Shown here in pieces: positions 15,505-24,950 of a stretch of DNA of 64,000 nucleotides; the stretch's first letter is position 1, and each line of letters opens with the position of its first letter. The DNA is from Bacillus sp. BP-3 (GTDB taxonomy: Bacteria > Bacillota > Bacilli > Bacillales > Bacillaceae_G), in NCBI RefSeq assembly GCF_028401955.1, contig NZ_JAQOTJ010000003.1, positions 186,001 through 250,000 on the forward strand, read 5' to 3'. The position numbers were made by a program, and so were the translations under genes. Below the pieces are notes generated by a model. The model was not told the DNA's origin. It made no database searches and worked only from the letters and a program-made list of their open reading frames with translations.

Positions 15505-17853
15505 ATGGAGAAGTATGAACAAGAGTGGAAGAGAGAACAAAAACGAATAGAGGAAGTTGTCAAGAAAATTAAAGGGCGCGTAGAGAGTCTACAACAATAT
15601 GTAAGTAGCGGAAAAAAAGAGGTAGTTCATATTCGGAAAAATTTTTGGAATGATGTAACAGCTAACTTTGATAATGCTGAAGAAGCCGTTGAAACAGCGG
15701 CAAGTATAAAGCAACAAGTAGAATTGTTAGCAGAAAGAGAACGCAGTCACTATCATGCTGATAAACAACTTACCATGTTAAAACGACTAGAACTATCTCC
15801 GTATTTTGGAAGAATTGATTTTTTAGAAGAAGGTGAAAGAAGTCCAGATCAAATTTATCTTGGTATTCATTCGTTTTTTGATGAGAGTACAGAACAATTT
15901 CTAGTATATGATTGGAGAGCACCAATATCTAGTCTATATTATGATTATTCGTTAGGATCGGCCGTGTATCATGCACAAGATGAAATGATTACAGGGGAAA
16001 TAACTGTTAAGAGACAATTTCTCATTCGTAACGGTCAAATGAAAAGTATGTTTGATACCGGAGTAACGATTGGTGACGCGTTATTACAAGAAGTGTTAGG
16101 GAAGAATGCCAATACACAAATGAAAAGTATCGTTTCTACGATCCAGAAAGAACAAAATCTAATAATTCGTAATGAAACGAGTCGTTTACTTATAGTTCAA
16201 GGAGCAGCAGGGAGCGGAAAGACATCGGCTGCATTGCAGCGTGTGGCCTATTTACTATACCGATATCGAGATACATTACATGCAGATCAAATCGTTCTTT
16301 TTTCTCCTAATTCAATGTTTAATAGTTATATATCGTCTGTTCTCCCTGAATTAGGAGAAGAGAATATGAGACAAACAACCTTCCAAGAGTATTTAGAGGA
16401 GCACATCGAAAAAACTTTTACTATAGAAGATCCATTTACACAAATAGAATATGTACTTGCAGGCAAAGAAGACTCAGAATACTTATTACGCATGCATGGT
16501 ATTCGATATAAAGCAAGTGCACATTTTGTAAAGATTGTAGACTGTTATGTGAATTATTTAAAACAAGGTGGAATGATTTTTAAAGATGTGAAATTTCGCG
16601 GGAATGTATTAATATCGAAAGAGGAAATTCGAGAAAAATTTTATTCTTTCCCTCAATCTATGCGAATTCCGAATCGAATAAAATTAATTTCTGAGTGGTT
16701 ACTAAAAGAATTAAAGAATAGAGAGCTGTTAGAACGAAAAGAACTTTGGGTAGAAGAAGAAATACAGCTATTAGATAAAGAAACGTACGCTAAAATTCAT
16801 AAAAAACTACAACGAGAGAAACAATATGACGCTAATACATTTGATGATTTTGAACGTGAACAACAATTGTTAGCTGCAATGATTGTAAAAAAACATTTTA
16901 AACAGATTCGTAAACGCGTGAAAAAGTTTCAATTTATTCATACGGCCTCTATTTATTTACAGTTATTTACTGATCCGTTATTTGTAAGAAAATTCATAGA
17001 TGTTAACAATTTACCGTCAGACTGGAAAGAAATATGTGAAGAAACGGCTAATCGCATACGTAATTTTAATATGGCTTATGAGGATGCGACGCCTTATTTA
17101 TATTTAAAAGATCAGTTGGGGGATTTACAAAAAAATACATCTGCAAAGCATATATTTATTGATGAAGCACAAGATTATTCGGTATTTCAATTTACCTTTT
17201 TGAAACGATTATTTCCGCATAGTAAAATGACAGTACTTGGTGATTTTAATCAGACGATACACGCACATGCGACTGAAAATGAATTTTCGCAACTATATAC
17301 CTTATATGGAGAGGAAAAAAGTAAGAAGATTGAACTTAATCGTAGTTATCGTTCAACAAAACAAATTATTGAATTTACGCGGCAATTTATTTCAGAAGGT
17401 AAGGGTATTAAACCATTTGAGCGTGAGGGGAGAAAACCGGTTATAACAGCGGTAGAAACAGATGAGGAATTACATCAAAGCATTGTAACTCGAATTAAAG
17501 ATTTTAAAAAAAATAATCATAAAACGATAGCGATTATTTGTAAAACTGCCGAGGAAAGCAAAGCGGCATATGGCATATTGCAGCAACATGAACAAATGCA
17601 CCTTATCGAAAAAGAAACAGCTTCGTTTGATTCGGGGATACTTATTGTGCCTTCATATTTAGCGAAAGGCATAGAGTTTGACGCTGTTATTATTTATAAC
17701 GCTTCAAACCAACAATATAGAAAAGAAAGTGAACGTAAGCTTTTTTATACAGCTTGCACACGTGCTATGCACGAGTTATATATTTATTATAAAAAGGAAT
17801 TAAGCCCTTTTTTATCAGCAGTTAATGTAAATACTTATATTCAGGATAAATAA
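15505..17853 (+). CDS. helD: HelD-type superfamily 1 helicase-like RNA polymerase recycling factor
   Basis: A 782-residue protein, close to the usual HelD length in Bacillus. A long N-terminal coiled-coil (residues 1-95, the arm that enters the RNA polymerase secondary channel in known structures) is followed by YFGRIDF and VYDWRAPISSLYYDY, then Walker A GAAGSGKTSAALQR (about residue 233), Walker B FIDEAQDYS (about 550), LGDFNQTIHA, ELNRSYRST, and GIEFDAVIIYNAS with CTRAMHELYIYYK at the end. HelD pulls stalled RNA polymerase off DNA using ATP. An in-frame ATG at 15388 exists, but ATG 15505 follows AAGGAGTG and gives the family start. Monocistronic. Confidence 0.9.
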   Translation: MEKYEQEWKREQKRIEEVVKKIKGRVESLQQYVSSGKKEVVHIRKNFWNDVTANFDNAEEAVETAASIKQQVELLAERERSHYHADKQLTMLKRLELSPYFGRIDFLEEGERSPDQIYLGIHSFFDESTEQFLVYDWRAPISSLYYDYSLGSAVYHAQDEMITGEITVKRQFLIRNGQMKSMFDTGVTIGDALLQEVLGKNANTQMKSIVSTIQKEQNLIIRNETSRLLIVQGAAGSGKTSAALQRVAYLLYRYRDTLHADQIVLFSPNSMFNSYISSVLPELGEENMRQTTFQEYLEEHIEKTFTIEDPFTQIEYVLAGKEDSEYLLRMHGIRYKASAHFVKIVDCYVNYLKQGGMIFKDVKFRGNVLISKEEIREKFYSFPQSMRIPNRIKLISEWLLKELKNRELLERKELWVEEEIQLLDKETYAKIHKKLQREKQYDANTFDDFEREQQLLAAMIVKKHFKQIRKRVKKFQFIHTASIYLQLFTDPLFVRKFIDVNNLPSDWKEICEETANRIRNFNMAYEDATPYLYLKDQLGDLQKNTSAKHIFIDEAQDYSVFQFTFLKRLFPHSKMTVLGDFNQTIHAHATENEFSQLYTLYGEEKSKKIELNRSYRSTKQIIEFTRQFISEGKGIKPFEREGRKPVITAVETDEELHQSIVTRIKDFKKNNHKTIAIICKTAEESKAAYGILQQHEQMHLIEKETASFDSGILIVPSYLAKGIEFDAVIIYNASNQQYRKESERKLFYTACTRAMHELYIYYKKELSPFLSAVNVNTYIQDK

Positions 17854-17854
17854 A

Positions 17855-17894
17855 CGAAACAGAGGTCAGGCTATGAAGCCTGACCTCTGTTTCG
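17855..17894 (+). terminator. Terminator of helD
   Basis: CGAAACAGAGGTCAGGCT pairs with its inverse around ATGA; a very stable perfect stem. Confidence 0.85.
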
Positions 17895-17995
17895 TTTACA
17901 TTTTTATATGGTGGAAGGGAGATTTCGTTGGATTAAATTTCCGTACATCACACATAATAATCCGTAAGAAATTCCAATGATATAGGATGGTTAAA

Positions 17996-18121
17996 ATGTG
18001 GAAAACAATAGTTGCCTATCTTCCAGAATGGAAAGTATTTGGACAAGCTTTTATTGTATTATTCGTCCCATATGTGATTTCAAAAATCTTTAGTTGGATC
18101 CATACATTAGAGGAAAAGTAA
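17996..18121 (+). CDS. 41-residue single-span membrane peptide ahead of the ger operon
   Basis: Product starts MWKTIVAYLPEWKVFGQAFI, continues VLFVPYVISKIFSWIHTLEE and ends K. One transmembrane helix with a charged end, behind AGGATGG seven bases upstream. A short hairpin (GAATGAAT/ATTCATTC, 18123-18148) follows. Some germinant-receptor operons include a small D-type membrane subunit, and this could be a short form, but it has one helix instead of two and about 185 bases separate it from the A subunit. The remaining bases 18150-18297 show no clear gene; one frame reads as a short coding-like tail ending at 18249. Confidence 0.45.
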   Translation: MWKTIVAYLPEWKVFGQAFIVLFVPYVISKIFSWIHTLEEK

Positions 18122-18306
18122 CGGAATGAATGATTCGTGTATTCATTCTTAAGTCAACCATAGAAGACTTACTTTATTAACATCCTCTCAGTCTGATAAA
18201 CATTTGCATGTGATGCCAAAAGTGGTGATTGCTGGTGAAGTTTAAGTTTAGGCTGTCATTAAATTTGGATATACATTAAGCTTTTTTAAGAGAAAGAGTG
18301 ATAAGA

Positions 18307-19881
18307 ATGAGAGAGCAGGAGTCAACAAATCAACAAATGAACAATACAACGAAAATGTATGAAGGTGAGCAAGGAATGATGTCCAATCAAAACTCATCTG
18401 AAAAATTTATAGGTAACTTTACGTTGGATTTAGAACTTGTAAAGCAAGAAATTACTTTTAACTCGGATGTACACTTTCGAGAGTTTAACATTGGACGTAC
18501 AGGTATTCGGGCTGCGATTATTTTTGTGGAGGGTTTGTCAGATAAAGAGCTCATTGACACACATATTATGAAATCATTAATGAATGATTTTTATGAAGAA
18601 TATAAACATGACTCATCTTATATGAACGGGACAGTTTCAAAAGAGTTTATTATCGAGCAAGTCCTTTCTATTAGTGAAATAAAAGAAGTTCATGATATTA
18701 AAGGGTTGATGTCAAAAGTATTGACAGGGTCAACGGGACTATTAGTTGATGGGTCATCAGAAGTATTGATTCTCAGTACAACAAAAGGAAGAACTCGGAA
18801 TATTGAAGAACCTATTTCAGAGGTATCCGTCCGAGGTCCACGAATCGGTTTCACAGAAATTTTAAGCGATAATACCGCTCTGTTACGACGTCATGGTGAA
18901 AATGAAGGCTTATCATTAATAAAATTCCAAGTAGGGAAGCGAGCAAAAAAAGAACTTGTTGTCGCTTATATGAATGAGATTGCTGATTCGGAATTAGTAG
19001 AAGAAGTGAAGGGGAGAATTCGAAAAATTGACATTGACAATGTAGCAGAATCAGGTTATGTAGAGCAGCTCATCGAAGATAATTATTTCAGTCCTTTTGC
19101 GCAGGTGCAGAGTACGGAGCGCCCTGATCGTGTCGTTGCTGCATTGATGGAAGGGCGGGTTGCAATTTTATTAGATGGAACGCCTTTTGTGTTAATCGCT
19201 CCAGTTACATTTAGCATGATGATGCAATCGCCTGAAGATTATTATGAACGTTGGATTCCAGGCACACTCATCCGCCTATTACGTTTTGGATCAGCTATTA
19301 TTGCTCTTTTTACACCTGCTTTGTATATTTCTTTTATCTCGTTTCATCCTGGATTGATTCCGACTAAGTTAGCCATTTCTATTATAGGAGGACGCATAGG
19401 TGTTCCTTTTCCTGCGATTATAGAAGCATTGCTTATGGAAGTGGCTATTGAAATCTTGAGAGAAGCCGGGCTGCGTTTGCCAAAACCAATTGGCTCGGCA
19501 ATGGGGATCGTTGGCGGATTAATTATTGGGCAAGCTGCGGTAGAAGCTGGAATTGTTAGTCCTATTATGGTCATCGTAGTAGCCGCAACGGCCATTTCTT
19601 CATTTGCTCTCTCGCATTACAGTACAGCGATTCCACTTCGCATCCTTCGCTTTGTAGGCATGTTTTGCGCTGCATTGTTTGGACTGTACGGTCTCATTCT
19701 GTTTTTTCTCTTCTTATGCAGTCATTTGGTGAAACTGAAAAGTTTTGGCGTACCCTATGTTAGTCCAGCTGTTCCTTATCGGACAAGTGATTGGAAAGAC
19801 TTTGTCGTTCGCGTTCCATTCCAAATGATGAAACGTCGTCCAAAGATGATGCGTACGAAGGATCCAATACGAAAAGGATAG
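18307..19881 (+). CDS. Spore germinant receptor A subunit (GerA family)
   Basis: A 524-residue GerA/GerKA-family protein of the spore inner membrane. The soluble N-terminal half (to about residue 300) shows [71 protein letters not shown]-like sequence and the [23 protein letters not shown] block; four to five membrane helices follow (residues about 330-480). With B and C subunits downstream it forms a complex that responds to amino acids or nucleosides. Start: GTG 18298 and ATG 18307 both have weak ribosome sites; I chose the ATG. Which named ger operon this is cannot be decided here. Confidence 0.9.
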   Translation: MREQESTNQQMNNTTKMYEGEQGMMSNQNSSEKFIGNFTLDLELVKQEITFNSDVHFREFNIGRTGIRAAIIFVEGLSDKELIDTHIMKSLMNDFYEEYKHDSSYMNGTVSKEFIIEQVLSISEIKEVHDIKGLMSKVLTGSTGLLVDGSSEVLILSTTKGRTRNIEEPISEVSVRGPRIGFTEILSDNTALLRRHGENEGLSLIKFQVGKRAKKELVVAYMNEIADSELVEEVKGRIRKIDIDNVAESGYVEQLIEDNYFSPFAQVQSTERPDRVVAALMEGRVAILLDGTPFVLIAPVTFSMMMQSPEDYYERWIPGTLIRLLRFGSAIIALFTPALYISFISFHPGLIPTKLAISIIGGRIGVPFPAIIEALLMEVAIEILREAGLRLPKPIGSAMGIVGGLIIGQAAVEAGIVSPIMVIVVAATAISSFALSHYSTAIPLRILRFVGMFCAALFGLYGLILFFLFLCSHLVKLKSFGVPYVSPAVPYRTSDWKDFVVRVPFQMMKRRPKMMRTKDPIRKG

Positions 19882-19908
19882 ATTACTTTGAAAAGGAAGT
19901 GACCAGCG

Positions 19909-21012
19909 ATGATTACCAATCCTAAAGATCGAATTGAGACTTCACAAGCGGCTGTCATTATGATCAATTATGTACTTGCAGCAGGTATTCTCACCTTGCC
20001 TAGAACAGCTGCTGAGAAAGTACAAACACCAGATGTGTGGATAACTGTTATTTTAGGTGGTCTGATTGCAATGGTTACGGGGATAATCATGGTCAAATTA
20101 AGTCAACAGTTTCCTGAAAAAACATTTTATCAGTATAGCCAAGATATTGTAGGGAAATGGATAGGCGGGTTACTAAGTCTATGTATTATCATTTACTTTT
20201 TTACGCTTTCCTCATTTGAAGTGAGAGTACTGGAGGAAGTAACCAGTTTCTTTTTACTGGAAGGAACACCTGGCTGGGCTATTATTATGACGTTTATGTG
20301 GGTGGGTCTCTATTTGATGATAGGTGGCATCAATCCAATGGCTCGTATGTTTGGGATTATATTTCCGATTACAATCTTCATTTTTTTGTTAACGGCCTTT
20401 ATGAGTATCGGAATATTCGAGATAGATAATCTCCGGCCGGTATTAGGATTAGGTATTATGCCAGTACTAAAAGGGATCAAAACAACAACTCTCGCTTATT
20501 CAGGTGCGGAAATCATGTTGCTCCTGTTGGTGTTTATGGAGCAGCCAAACAAAGGTGTAAAGGTTGTACTAGTTGGAATTATTATTCCTTTGATCTTTTA
20601 TGTAATTACTGTTGTGATGGTAATTGGAGCGTTTTCTGTTGATGGAGTATTAACGAGAACATGGCCAACGTTTGATCTTATGAGAAGTTTTGAAATCCCT
20701 GGTTTAATATTTGAACGGTTTGAATCTTTATTACTTGTAATATGGATTATGCAAATCTTTTCAACTTATACAATCTGTTACTATGCGGCTGCTTTTGGAT
20801 TGGCTCAACTTTTTAAAAAGAATATTCATTCGTTTATGTATGGATTACTACCAGTTGTATACGTTATTGCTTTAATCCCAAAGAATACTAACGATTTATT
20901 TAAACTTGGAGATATGATCGGGAATACTGCTTTGTTTTTATTCGGTGTATTGCCAATTCTTCTCCTCATGATCGTAAGATGGAGGAAGGGAAAGAATGAA
21001 ACAAAATCTTAA
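19909..21012 (+). CDS. Spore germinant receptor B subunit (GerB family)
   Basis: A 367-residue amino-acid-permease-like protein with ten membrane segments. MINYVLAAGILTLPRTAAEK is the family's first-helix signature, followed by FPEKTFYQYSQDIVGKWIGG and PVLGLGIMPVLKGIKTTTLAYSG (the interrupted helix 6 region). GerB subunits bind germinants and decide specificity. AAAAGGAAGTGA precedes the ATG. Follows the A subunit by 27 bases and overlaps the C subunit by 17 bases, so translation is coupled. Confidence 0.92.
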   Translation: MITNPKDRIETSQAAVIMINYVLAAGILTLPRTAAEKVQTPDVWITVILGGLIAMVTGIIMVKLSQQFPEKTFYQYSQDIVGKWIGGLLSLCIIIYFFTLSSFEVRVLEEVTSFFLLEGTPGWAIIMTFMWVGLYLMIGGINPMARMFGIIFPITIFIFLLTAFMSIGIFEIDNLRPVLGLGIMPVLKGIKTTTLAYSGAEIMLLLLVFMEQPNKGVKVVLVGIIIPLIFYVITVVMVIGAFSVDGVLTRTWPTFDLMRSFEIPGLIFERFESLLLVIWIMQIFSTYTICYYAAAFGLAQLFKKNIHSFMYGLLPVVYVIALIPKNTNDLFKLGDMIGNTALFLFGVLPILLLMIVRWRKGKNETKS

Positions 21013-22201
21013 TAATATACGATTCCTCCTAGTTTTACCGTTAGTACTTTTCCTTTTTTCTCTTACAGGGTGCTGGAGCAGTCATGTAATTGAAGAGCTT
21101 GGTTTTGAAGTAGGTTTGGCATTTGATAAGGGCAAGGAGTCGACTGTTGAAAAAGCACTAGAAGACGAAGGTGGAGGATATCCAAAAAAGAACCTTATAA
21201 CCACTACCTATCAATTTGTTAACCCGCAATCATCTGGTGGAGGTGGGAAGGGCGGGGCGTCGCAACAAAAAGCTTATACGAATGTTTCCGAAACTGGAGA
21301 TTCTCTTCATCAAATGATTCGTGAAGTTTCATTGAGAAGAGATCGCCCTGTAATTTTTCATCATACGAAAGTGATTGTTATTAGTGCAAATCTGGCGCGT
21401 ACGTATAGCTTAAAAAAAATACTGGATATTTATCTTCGTGATAATGAAATTCGACCAAGTTGCCTTATGTTAATTAGCAAAGGCCGAGCTAGTAAGACGC
21501 TCGAAATGAAGGAAGCAGGGGAAATTCCAGCGCTTCGCCTGTATGGAATTGCAGATAATCAATATAGAACGTCAAGAATTTTGCCTCCTGTTCCTCTTGC
21601 TAAATTGCCAGGAAAGATGCAGTCAGAATCCAGTTTTCTTTTGCAAAATGTTATTTCATCAAAAGGAGAAGTGAAATTTTCGGGGGCTGCTATCATAAAA
21701 GGAAAGACAAAAAAATTGCATGGCTTTTTATCTGAAAAGGAATTGGAAGGCTTAACATGGATAACGGGGAAAGGGAAAGGTGGTTTAGTAAAAGGTATTG
21801 ATAAAGAGACAGGCCAGCCGATTATGTATGAGGTTGCGTCTATGAAAAGTACAATCACCCCACATGTTAAAGGAAACAAAATTTCTTTTGATGTAAAAAT
21901 CGAATCAGAGGGTCGTATATCTGAAAATTGGGTTACTTCGGGAAATCCTTTTAATAATAAATTTCTAAGAAGAGCAGAAAAAGCTGCTATACAAGAAGTG
22001 AATCGACTAGTAGATCACACATTAAAAAAGATACAAAAAGAATATGAGGTTGACGTTGCTGGCTTTGGAAACAGATTAAGAATTAAGAACCCAAAAGTAT
22101 GGGAAAAGGTCAAAAAAGATTGGGATAAAACATTTAGTAAAGTTCCAATTAAATATAGCGTAAAAATAAATATTAAAGATTATGGAGCAAAAGGATCTTA
22201 A
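20996..22201 (+). CDS. Spore germinant receptor C subunit (GerC lipoprotein)
   Basis: A 401-residue lipoprotein. The signal peptide MKQNLNNIRFLLVLPLVLF ends in the lipobox LTGC (Cys27), so it is anchored to the outer face of the spore inner membrane. ELGFEVGLAFDKG starts the Ger(x)C domain; DNEIRPSCLMLISKGRAS and GRISENWVTSGNPFN fit the family's three-domain layout. A Gly-rich insertion (SSGGGGKGGASQQ, about residues 80-92) sits in a surface loop. Start overlaps the end of the B gene with a GGAGGAAGGG site. Confidence 0.9.
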   Translation: MKQNLNNIRFLLVLPLVLFLFSLTGCWSSHVIEELGFEVGLAFDKGKESTVEKALEDEGGGYPKKNLITTTYQFVNPQSSGGGGKGGASQQKAYTNVSETGDSLHQMIREVSLRRDRPVIFHHTKVIVISANLARTYSLKKILDIYLRDNEIRPSCLMLISKGRASKTLEMKEAGEIPALRLYGIADNQYRTSRILPPVPLAKLPGKMQSESSFLLQNVISSKGEVKFSGAAIIKGKTKKLHGFLSEKELEGLTWITGKGKGGLVKGIDKETGQPIMYEVASMKSTITPHVKGNKISFDVKIESEGRISENWVTSGNPFNNKFLRRAEKAAIQEVNRLVDHTLKKIQKEYEVDVAGFGNRLRIKNPKVWEKVKKDWDKTFSKVPIKYSVKINIKDYGAKGS

Positions 22202-22212
22202 TAGAAGAGAAA

Positions 22213-22247
22213 AGAACAGTGCGTGTAAATGTCACTGTTCTAATTTT
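22213..22247. terminator. Terminator between ger operon and FabZ-like remnant
   Basis: AGAACAGTG pairs with CACTGTTCT, followed by AATTTTT. Serves the convergent genes on either side. Confidence 0.75.
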
Positions 22248-22266
22248 TGTAAATCTAAATTGGATT

Positions 22267-22671
22267 TCATTGCATATACACTAATAATTTATCTACACTG
22301 ACTATGGTTTTCTTATTTACAGTGACATGGCCTTTCCCAAGGATGAATCCACTCTTATTACGAATAACTTCATAATATAGATCTAATCGATCACCAGGCT
22401 GAACGGATTCTAAAAAATCTACTCCCTCAAGTGATGAAAGAAATCCAAATCCATCAGTATTTTCCACGCTGACAAATGCTCCGAGTTGTGCAATTGCTTC
22501 AACAATTAACATGTGTGGCATCGGCGTTTGCAATTCGGTTATAAACCATTCGTTACAACTTATATTTTTATAACCTTTTACCTATTTTCCTGACTCCATT
22601 TCAACGATGCCATCGATCATTAAAAATGGATACCGGTATGGGAGTATGCTTTGAATATTAATATTACTCAT
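22267..22671 (-). pseudogene. FabZ-like hotdog protein gene interrupted by an amber codon
   Basis: With ATG 22671 behind AAGGAGG the frame reads MSNINIQSILPYRYPFLMID ... MESGK, then TAG (22584-22582), then continues in frame as VKGYKNISCNEWFITELQ ... MLIVEAIAQLGAFVS to the stop at 22267. Undisturbed it would be a 134-residue beta-hydroxyacyl-ACP dehydratase relative. The stop is one base from CAG. The conserved GHFP active-site His of FabZ is absent (TELQTPMPH in that region) while the Glu of VEAIAQ is kept, and the early PHRYPF motif reads PYRYPF. So the ancestor was probably already a non-dehydratase hotdog protein before the nonsense mutation. Confidence 0.75.
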
Positions 22672-22870
22672 GCATGACCTCCTTGATTATATTTAGATAA
22701 GAGAGAAGAACAGTAGATGTGTTCTCGTATTCTTTTTATAACGCCACTTGCTTTCTTCACATGTGGTAGGGAAAGGCCTTAACTGCTTTTACGCACGGTC
22801 AGGTACTCTAAAGTGGTTTTTATGTCTTTTTTTTAACTCGTATATATAGAAAAGGGTAGAAAAAGTGTAA

Positions 22871-24064
22871 CTAATTTTTGATTAAAGCACTCTCACTAGA
22901 AAAAATGCCGCTATTTTTAATGTTGTTAACTACTTGTTTTAATTTTTCTTCATTTTGAACAAGGGCAATGCGGACAAAACCTTCTCCATGTGGGCCAAAT
23001 GCATGACCTGGTGTAACAACGACATTGGCACGATTAATTAATGCATATGCAAATTCCAAAGAAGTATAATCTTTTGGAACTTCTGCCCATATAAACATGC
23101 TTCCAGCAGGCTTTTCAACATGCCAACCCGCTTTGGCTAGCCCATCAATAAATATGTCTCTTCGTTTTTGATAAATTTTCCGATTTGCTGCGCAATATGC
23201 AGTACCTTCTTTTAAAGCAACAGTTGCTGCTTTTTGAATTGGAAGAAAGACTCCATAGTCTGTATTTGATTTAAATTGGTTGAGCGCTCCGACGATTTCT
23301 TCATTTCCAATTATGTAACCAATACGGCTACCAGCTAAGCTATAGCTTTTAGATAAAGAGTTAATCTCCACACCGACGTCTTTTGCTCCAGGAACTGAGA
23401 GGAAGCTAATAGGTTTTTGATCATCATAATAGAATTCAGAATAAGCGAAGTCATGAACAACGATAATATTATATTCTTTTGCAAAAGTAATCACATCAGT
23501 AAAAAATGATTCCGTTGCCATTGCTGGTACTGGATTACCTGGAAAGTTTAAAATCATCATTTTTGCTTTTTGAGCAACTTCTTTTGGGATTGAATGTAAA
23601 TCAGGAAGAAAATGATTTTCTTTTTTTAACGGCATAAAATACGGAGTTGCTCCTGCCATCGCAAGACCTGTCGCATATGCTGTGTAACCTGGATCTGGAA
23701 CAAGAATAATATCGCCTGGATCAGCAAAAACCATTGGTAAATGAACAAGTCCGTCTTGTGATCCCATTAATAATAAAACCTCATTATCAGCATTTAAAGT
23801 GACATGATGATGTATCTTATAATATTCTGTTACGGCTGCGTGAAATTCTTGTGTACCAGTTAAAGTATATCCATAATTAGTCTTTTCGTTTGCTGCATTT
23901 ACAAGTGTATTTATGACAATATCAGCAGGGGGCATATCCGGGTTTCCGATACTTAAATCAATAATTGCATGACCTTCTGCTATTTTCTTTTTTTTATATG
24001 TTGCTAGTTCACTAAAAATTGATGCTTGAAATGCTTCCATTCGATTTGCTAGCGTGAAATTCAT
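22871..24064 (-). CDS. Class I/II pyridoxal-phosphate aminotransferase (DapL/PatA-like)
   Basis: A 397-residue fold-type I aminotransferase. DLSIGNPDMPPADIV, YGYTLTGTQEF, GSQDGLVHLPM, DPGYTAYATG, LNFPGNPVPA, the PLP lysine in SLSKSYSLAGSRIG (Lys239) and FVRIALVQNEEKL near the end match the LL-diaminopimelate aminotransferase-like subgroup. Bacillus makes diaminopimelate by the acetylase route, so a DapL role is doubtful; an aromatic, methionine or alanine transaminase is as likely. A TTTTAGGAGGCG site precedes the ATG. The gene stands alone. Confidence 0.85.
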   Translation of the reverse strand: MNFTLANRMEAFQASIFSELATYKKKKIAEGHAIIDLSIGNPDMPPADIVINTLVNAANEKTNYGYTLTGTQEFHAAVTEYYKIHHHVTLNADNEVLLLMGSQDGLVHLPMVFADPGDIILVPDPGYTAYATGLAMAGATPYFMPLKKENHFLPDLHSIPKEVAQKAKMMILNFPGNPVPAMATESFFTDVITFAKEYNIIVVHDFAYSEFYYDDQKPISFLSVPGAKDVGVEINSLSKSYSLAGSRIGYIIGNEEIVGALNQFKSNTDYGVFLPIQKAATVALKEGTAYCAANRKIYQKRRDIFIDGLAKAGWHVEKPAGSMFIWAEVPKDYTSLEFAYALINRANVVVTPGHAFGPHGEGFVRIALVQNEEKLKQVVNNIKNSGIFSSESALIKN

Positions 24065-24348
24065 GAATAACGCCTCCTAAAATACTGGTGTTGTAGTTAT
24101 AACTTGTCTTGGAATTCTTATTATTTTATTTTTCTGAAAACACATACAAATATATTTTATCATTTTTTATGAAGATGTAAAAATAGTGTTGGTTGTAAAA
24201 TTTCCTTTACCGTATATTTTATTTTAAAAATAATACTTACACAAAAAAAAGAAGTTCTTAGAACATATGTTAACTTTGATTTTTATAACTAATTTTCGTA
24301 ATTATGGAAATAATAGAGAGTGTATATCAACAAAGGGAGAAATACAAA
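24065..24348. other. Divergent intergenic region between aminotransferase and pduL
   Basis: AT-rich, no coding sequence. It must hold both promoters, but no pair of boxes is convincing. A small perfect dyad GTTCTTAGAAC (24253-24263) is the only notable motif. The in-frame ATG at 24304 has no ribosome site and is not used. Confidence 0.4.
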
Positions 24349-24918
24349 ATGAAGCAAATTCCTATCGGTGTATCAAATCGACATATTCATGTGACAAAAG
24401 AAGACTTAGAAAGGCTTTTTGGAAATGGCTATGTGTTAACGGTAGCAAAGGAGCTTTCTCAACCCGGAGAATTCGCAGCTGAAGAAACAGTTACGATTAA
24501 AACTGAGAAAGCCGAAATTGCGAAAGTACGAATCCTAGGACCTGTTCGCAAATTTACACAAGTAGAGATTTCAAAAACAGATGCTCGTCATCTTGGCATC
24601 AATGCCCCGCTTCGCTCTTCAGGAAACATTGATGGGACACCTGGTATTACTTTAATTGGTCCAAATGGTGAAGTTCAAATTGATAAAGGCGTAATTGTCG
24701 CTGAGCGGCATATTCATATGACAGCACAAGATGCAGCGCAGTTTCAAGTGAGCGATGGACAATATGTGAGTGTTAAAGTTAAAAGTGAGAGAGGATTGAT
24801 TTTTAATCAAGTATTAATCCGGGTGAAGGATACATATGCTTTAGACATGCATATAGATACTGATGAAGCAAACAGCGGAAACATAAAAACAGGAGATTTC
24901 GGTGAACTAATTATATAA
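24349..24918 (+). CDS. pduL: PduL-type phosphate acyltransferase (phosphotransacylase)
   Basis: A 189-residue protein with both halves of the PduL fold: SNRHIHVTKEDLERLFG at the N-terminus and AERHIHMTAQDAAQF in the second half provide the zinc-binding His pairs; GPVRKFTQVEISKTDARHLG and GITLIGPNG lie between. PduL moves acyl groups between CoA and phosphate and normally serves propanediol or ethanolamine microcompartments. No shell, dehydratase or kinase gene is near and the N-terminal encapsulation peptide is missing, so this is a free cytosolic form. Start ATG 24349 follows AAAGGGAG. Confidence 0.88.
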   Translation: MKQIPIGVSNRHIHVTKEDLERLFGNGYVLTVAKELSQPGEFAAEETVTIKTEKAEIAKVRILGPVRKFTQVEISKTDARHLGINAPLRSSGNIDGTPGITLIGPNGEVQIDKGVIVAERHIHMTAQDAAQFQVSDGQYVSVKVKSERGLIFNQVLIRVKDTYALDMHIDTDEANSGNIKTGDFGELII

Positions 24919-24924
24919 TAATGA

Positions 24925-24949
24925 AAGCCATCTCAAAAATGAGATGGCT
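24925..24949. terminator. Terminator between pduL and the MFS gene
   Basis: AAGCCATCTC / GAGATGGCT with an AAAAAT loop; one base separates it from the stop of the convergent MFS gene. Confidence 0.8.
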
Positions 24950-24950
24950 C

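Noticed and set aside
21559-21879. 106-codon minus-strand frame inside the GerC-like gene
   Set aside because: Antisense to a well-conserved lipoprotein gene, with no supporting start site.
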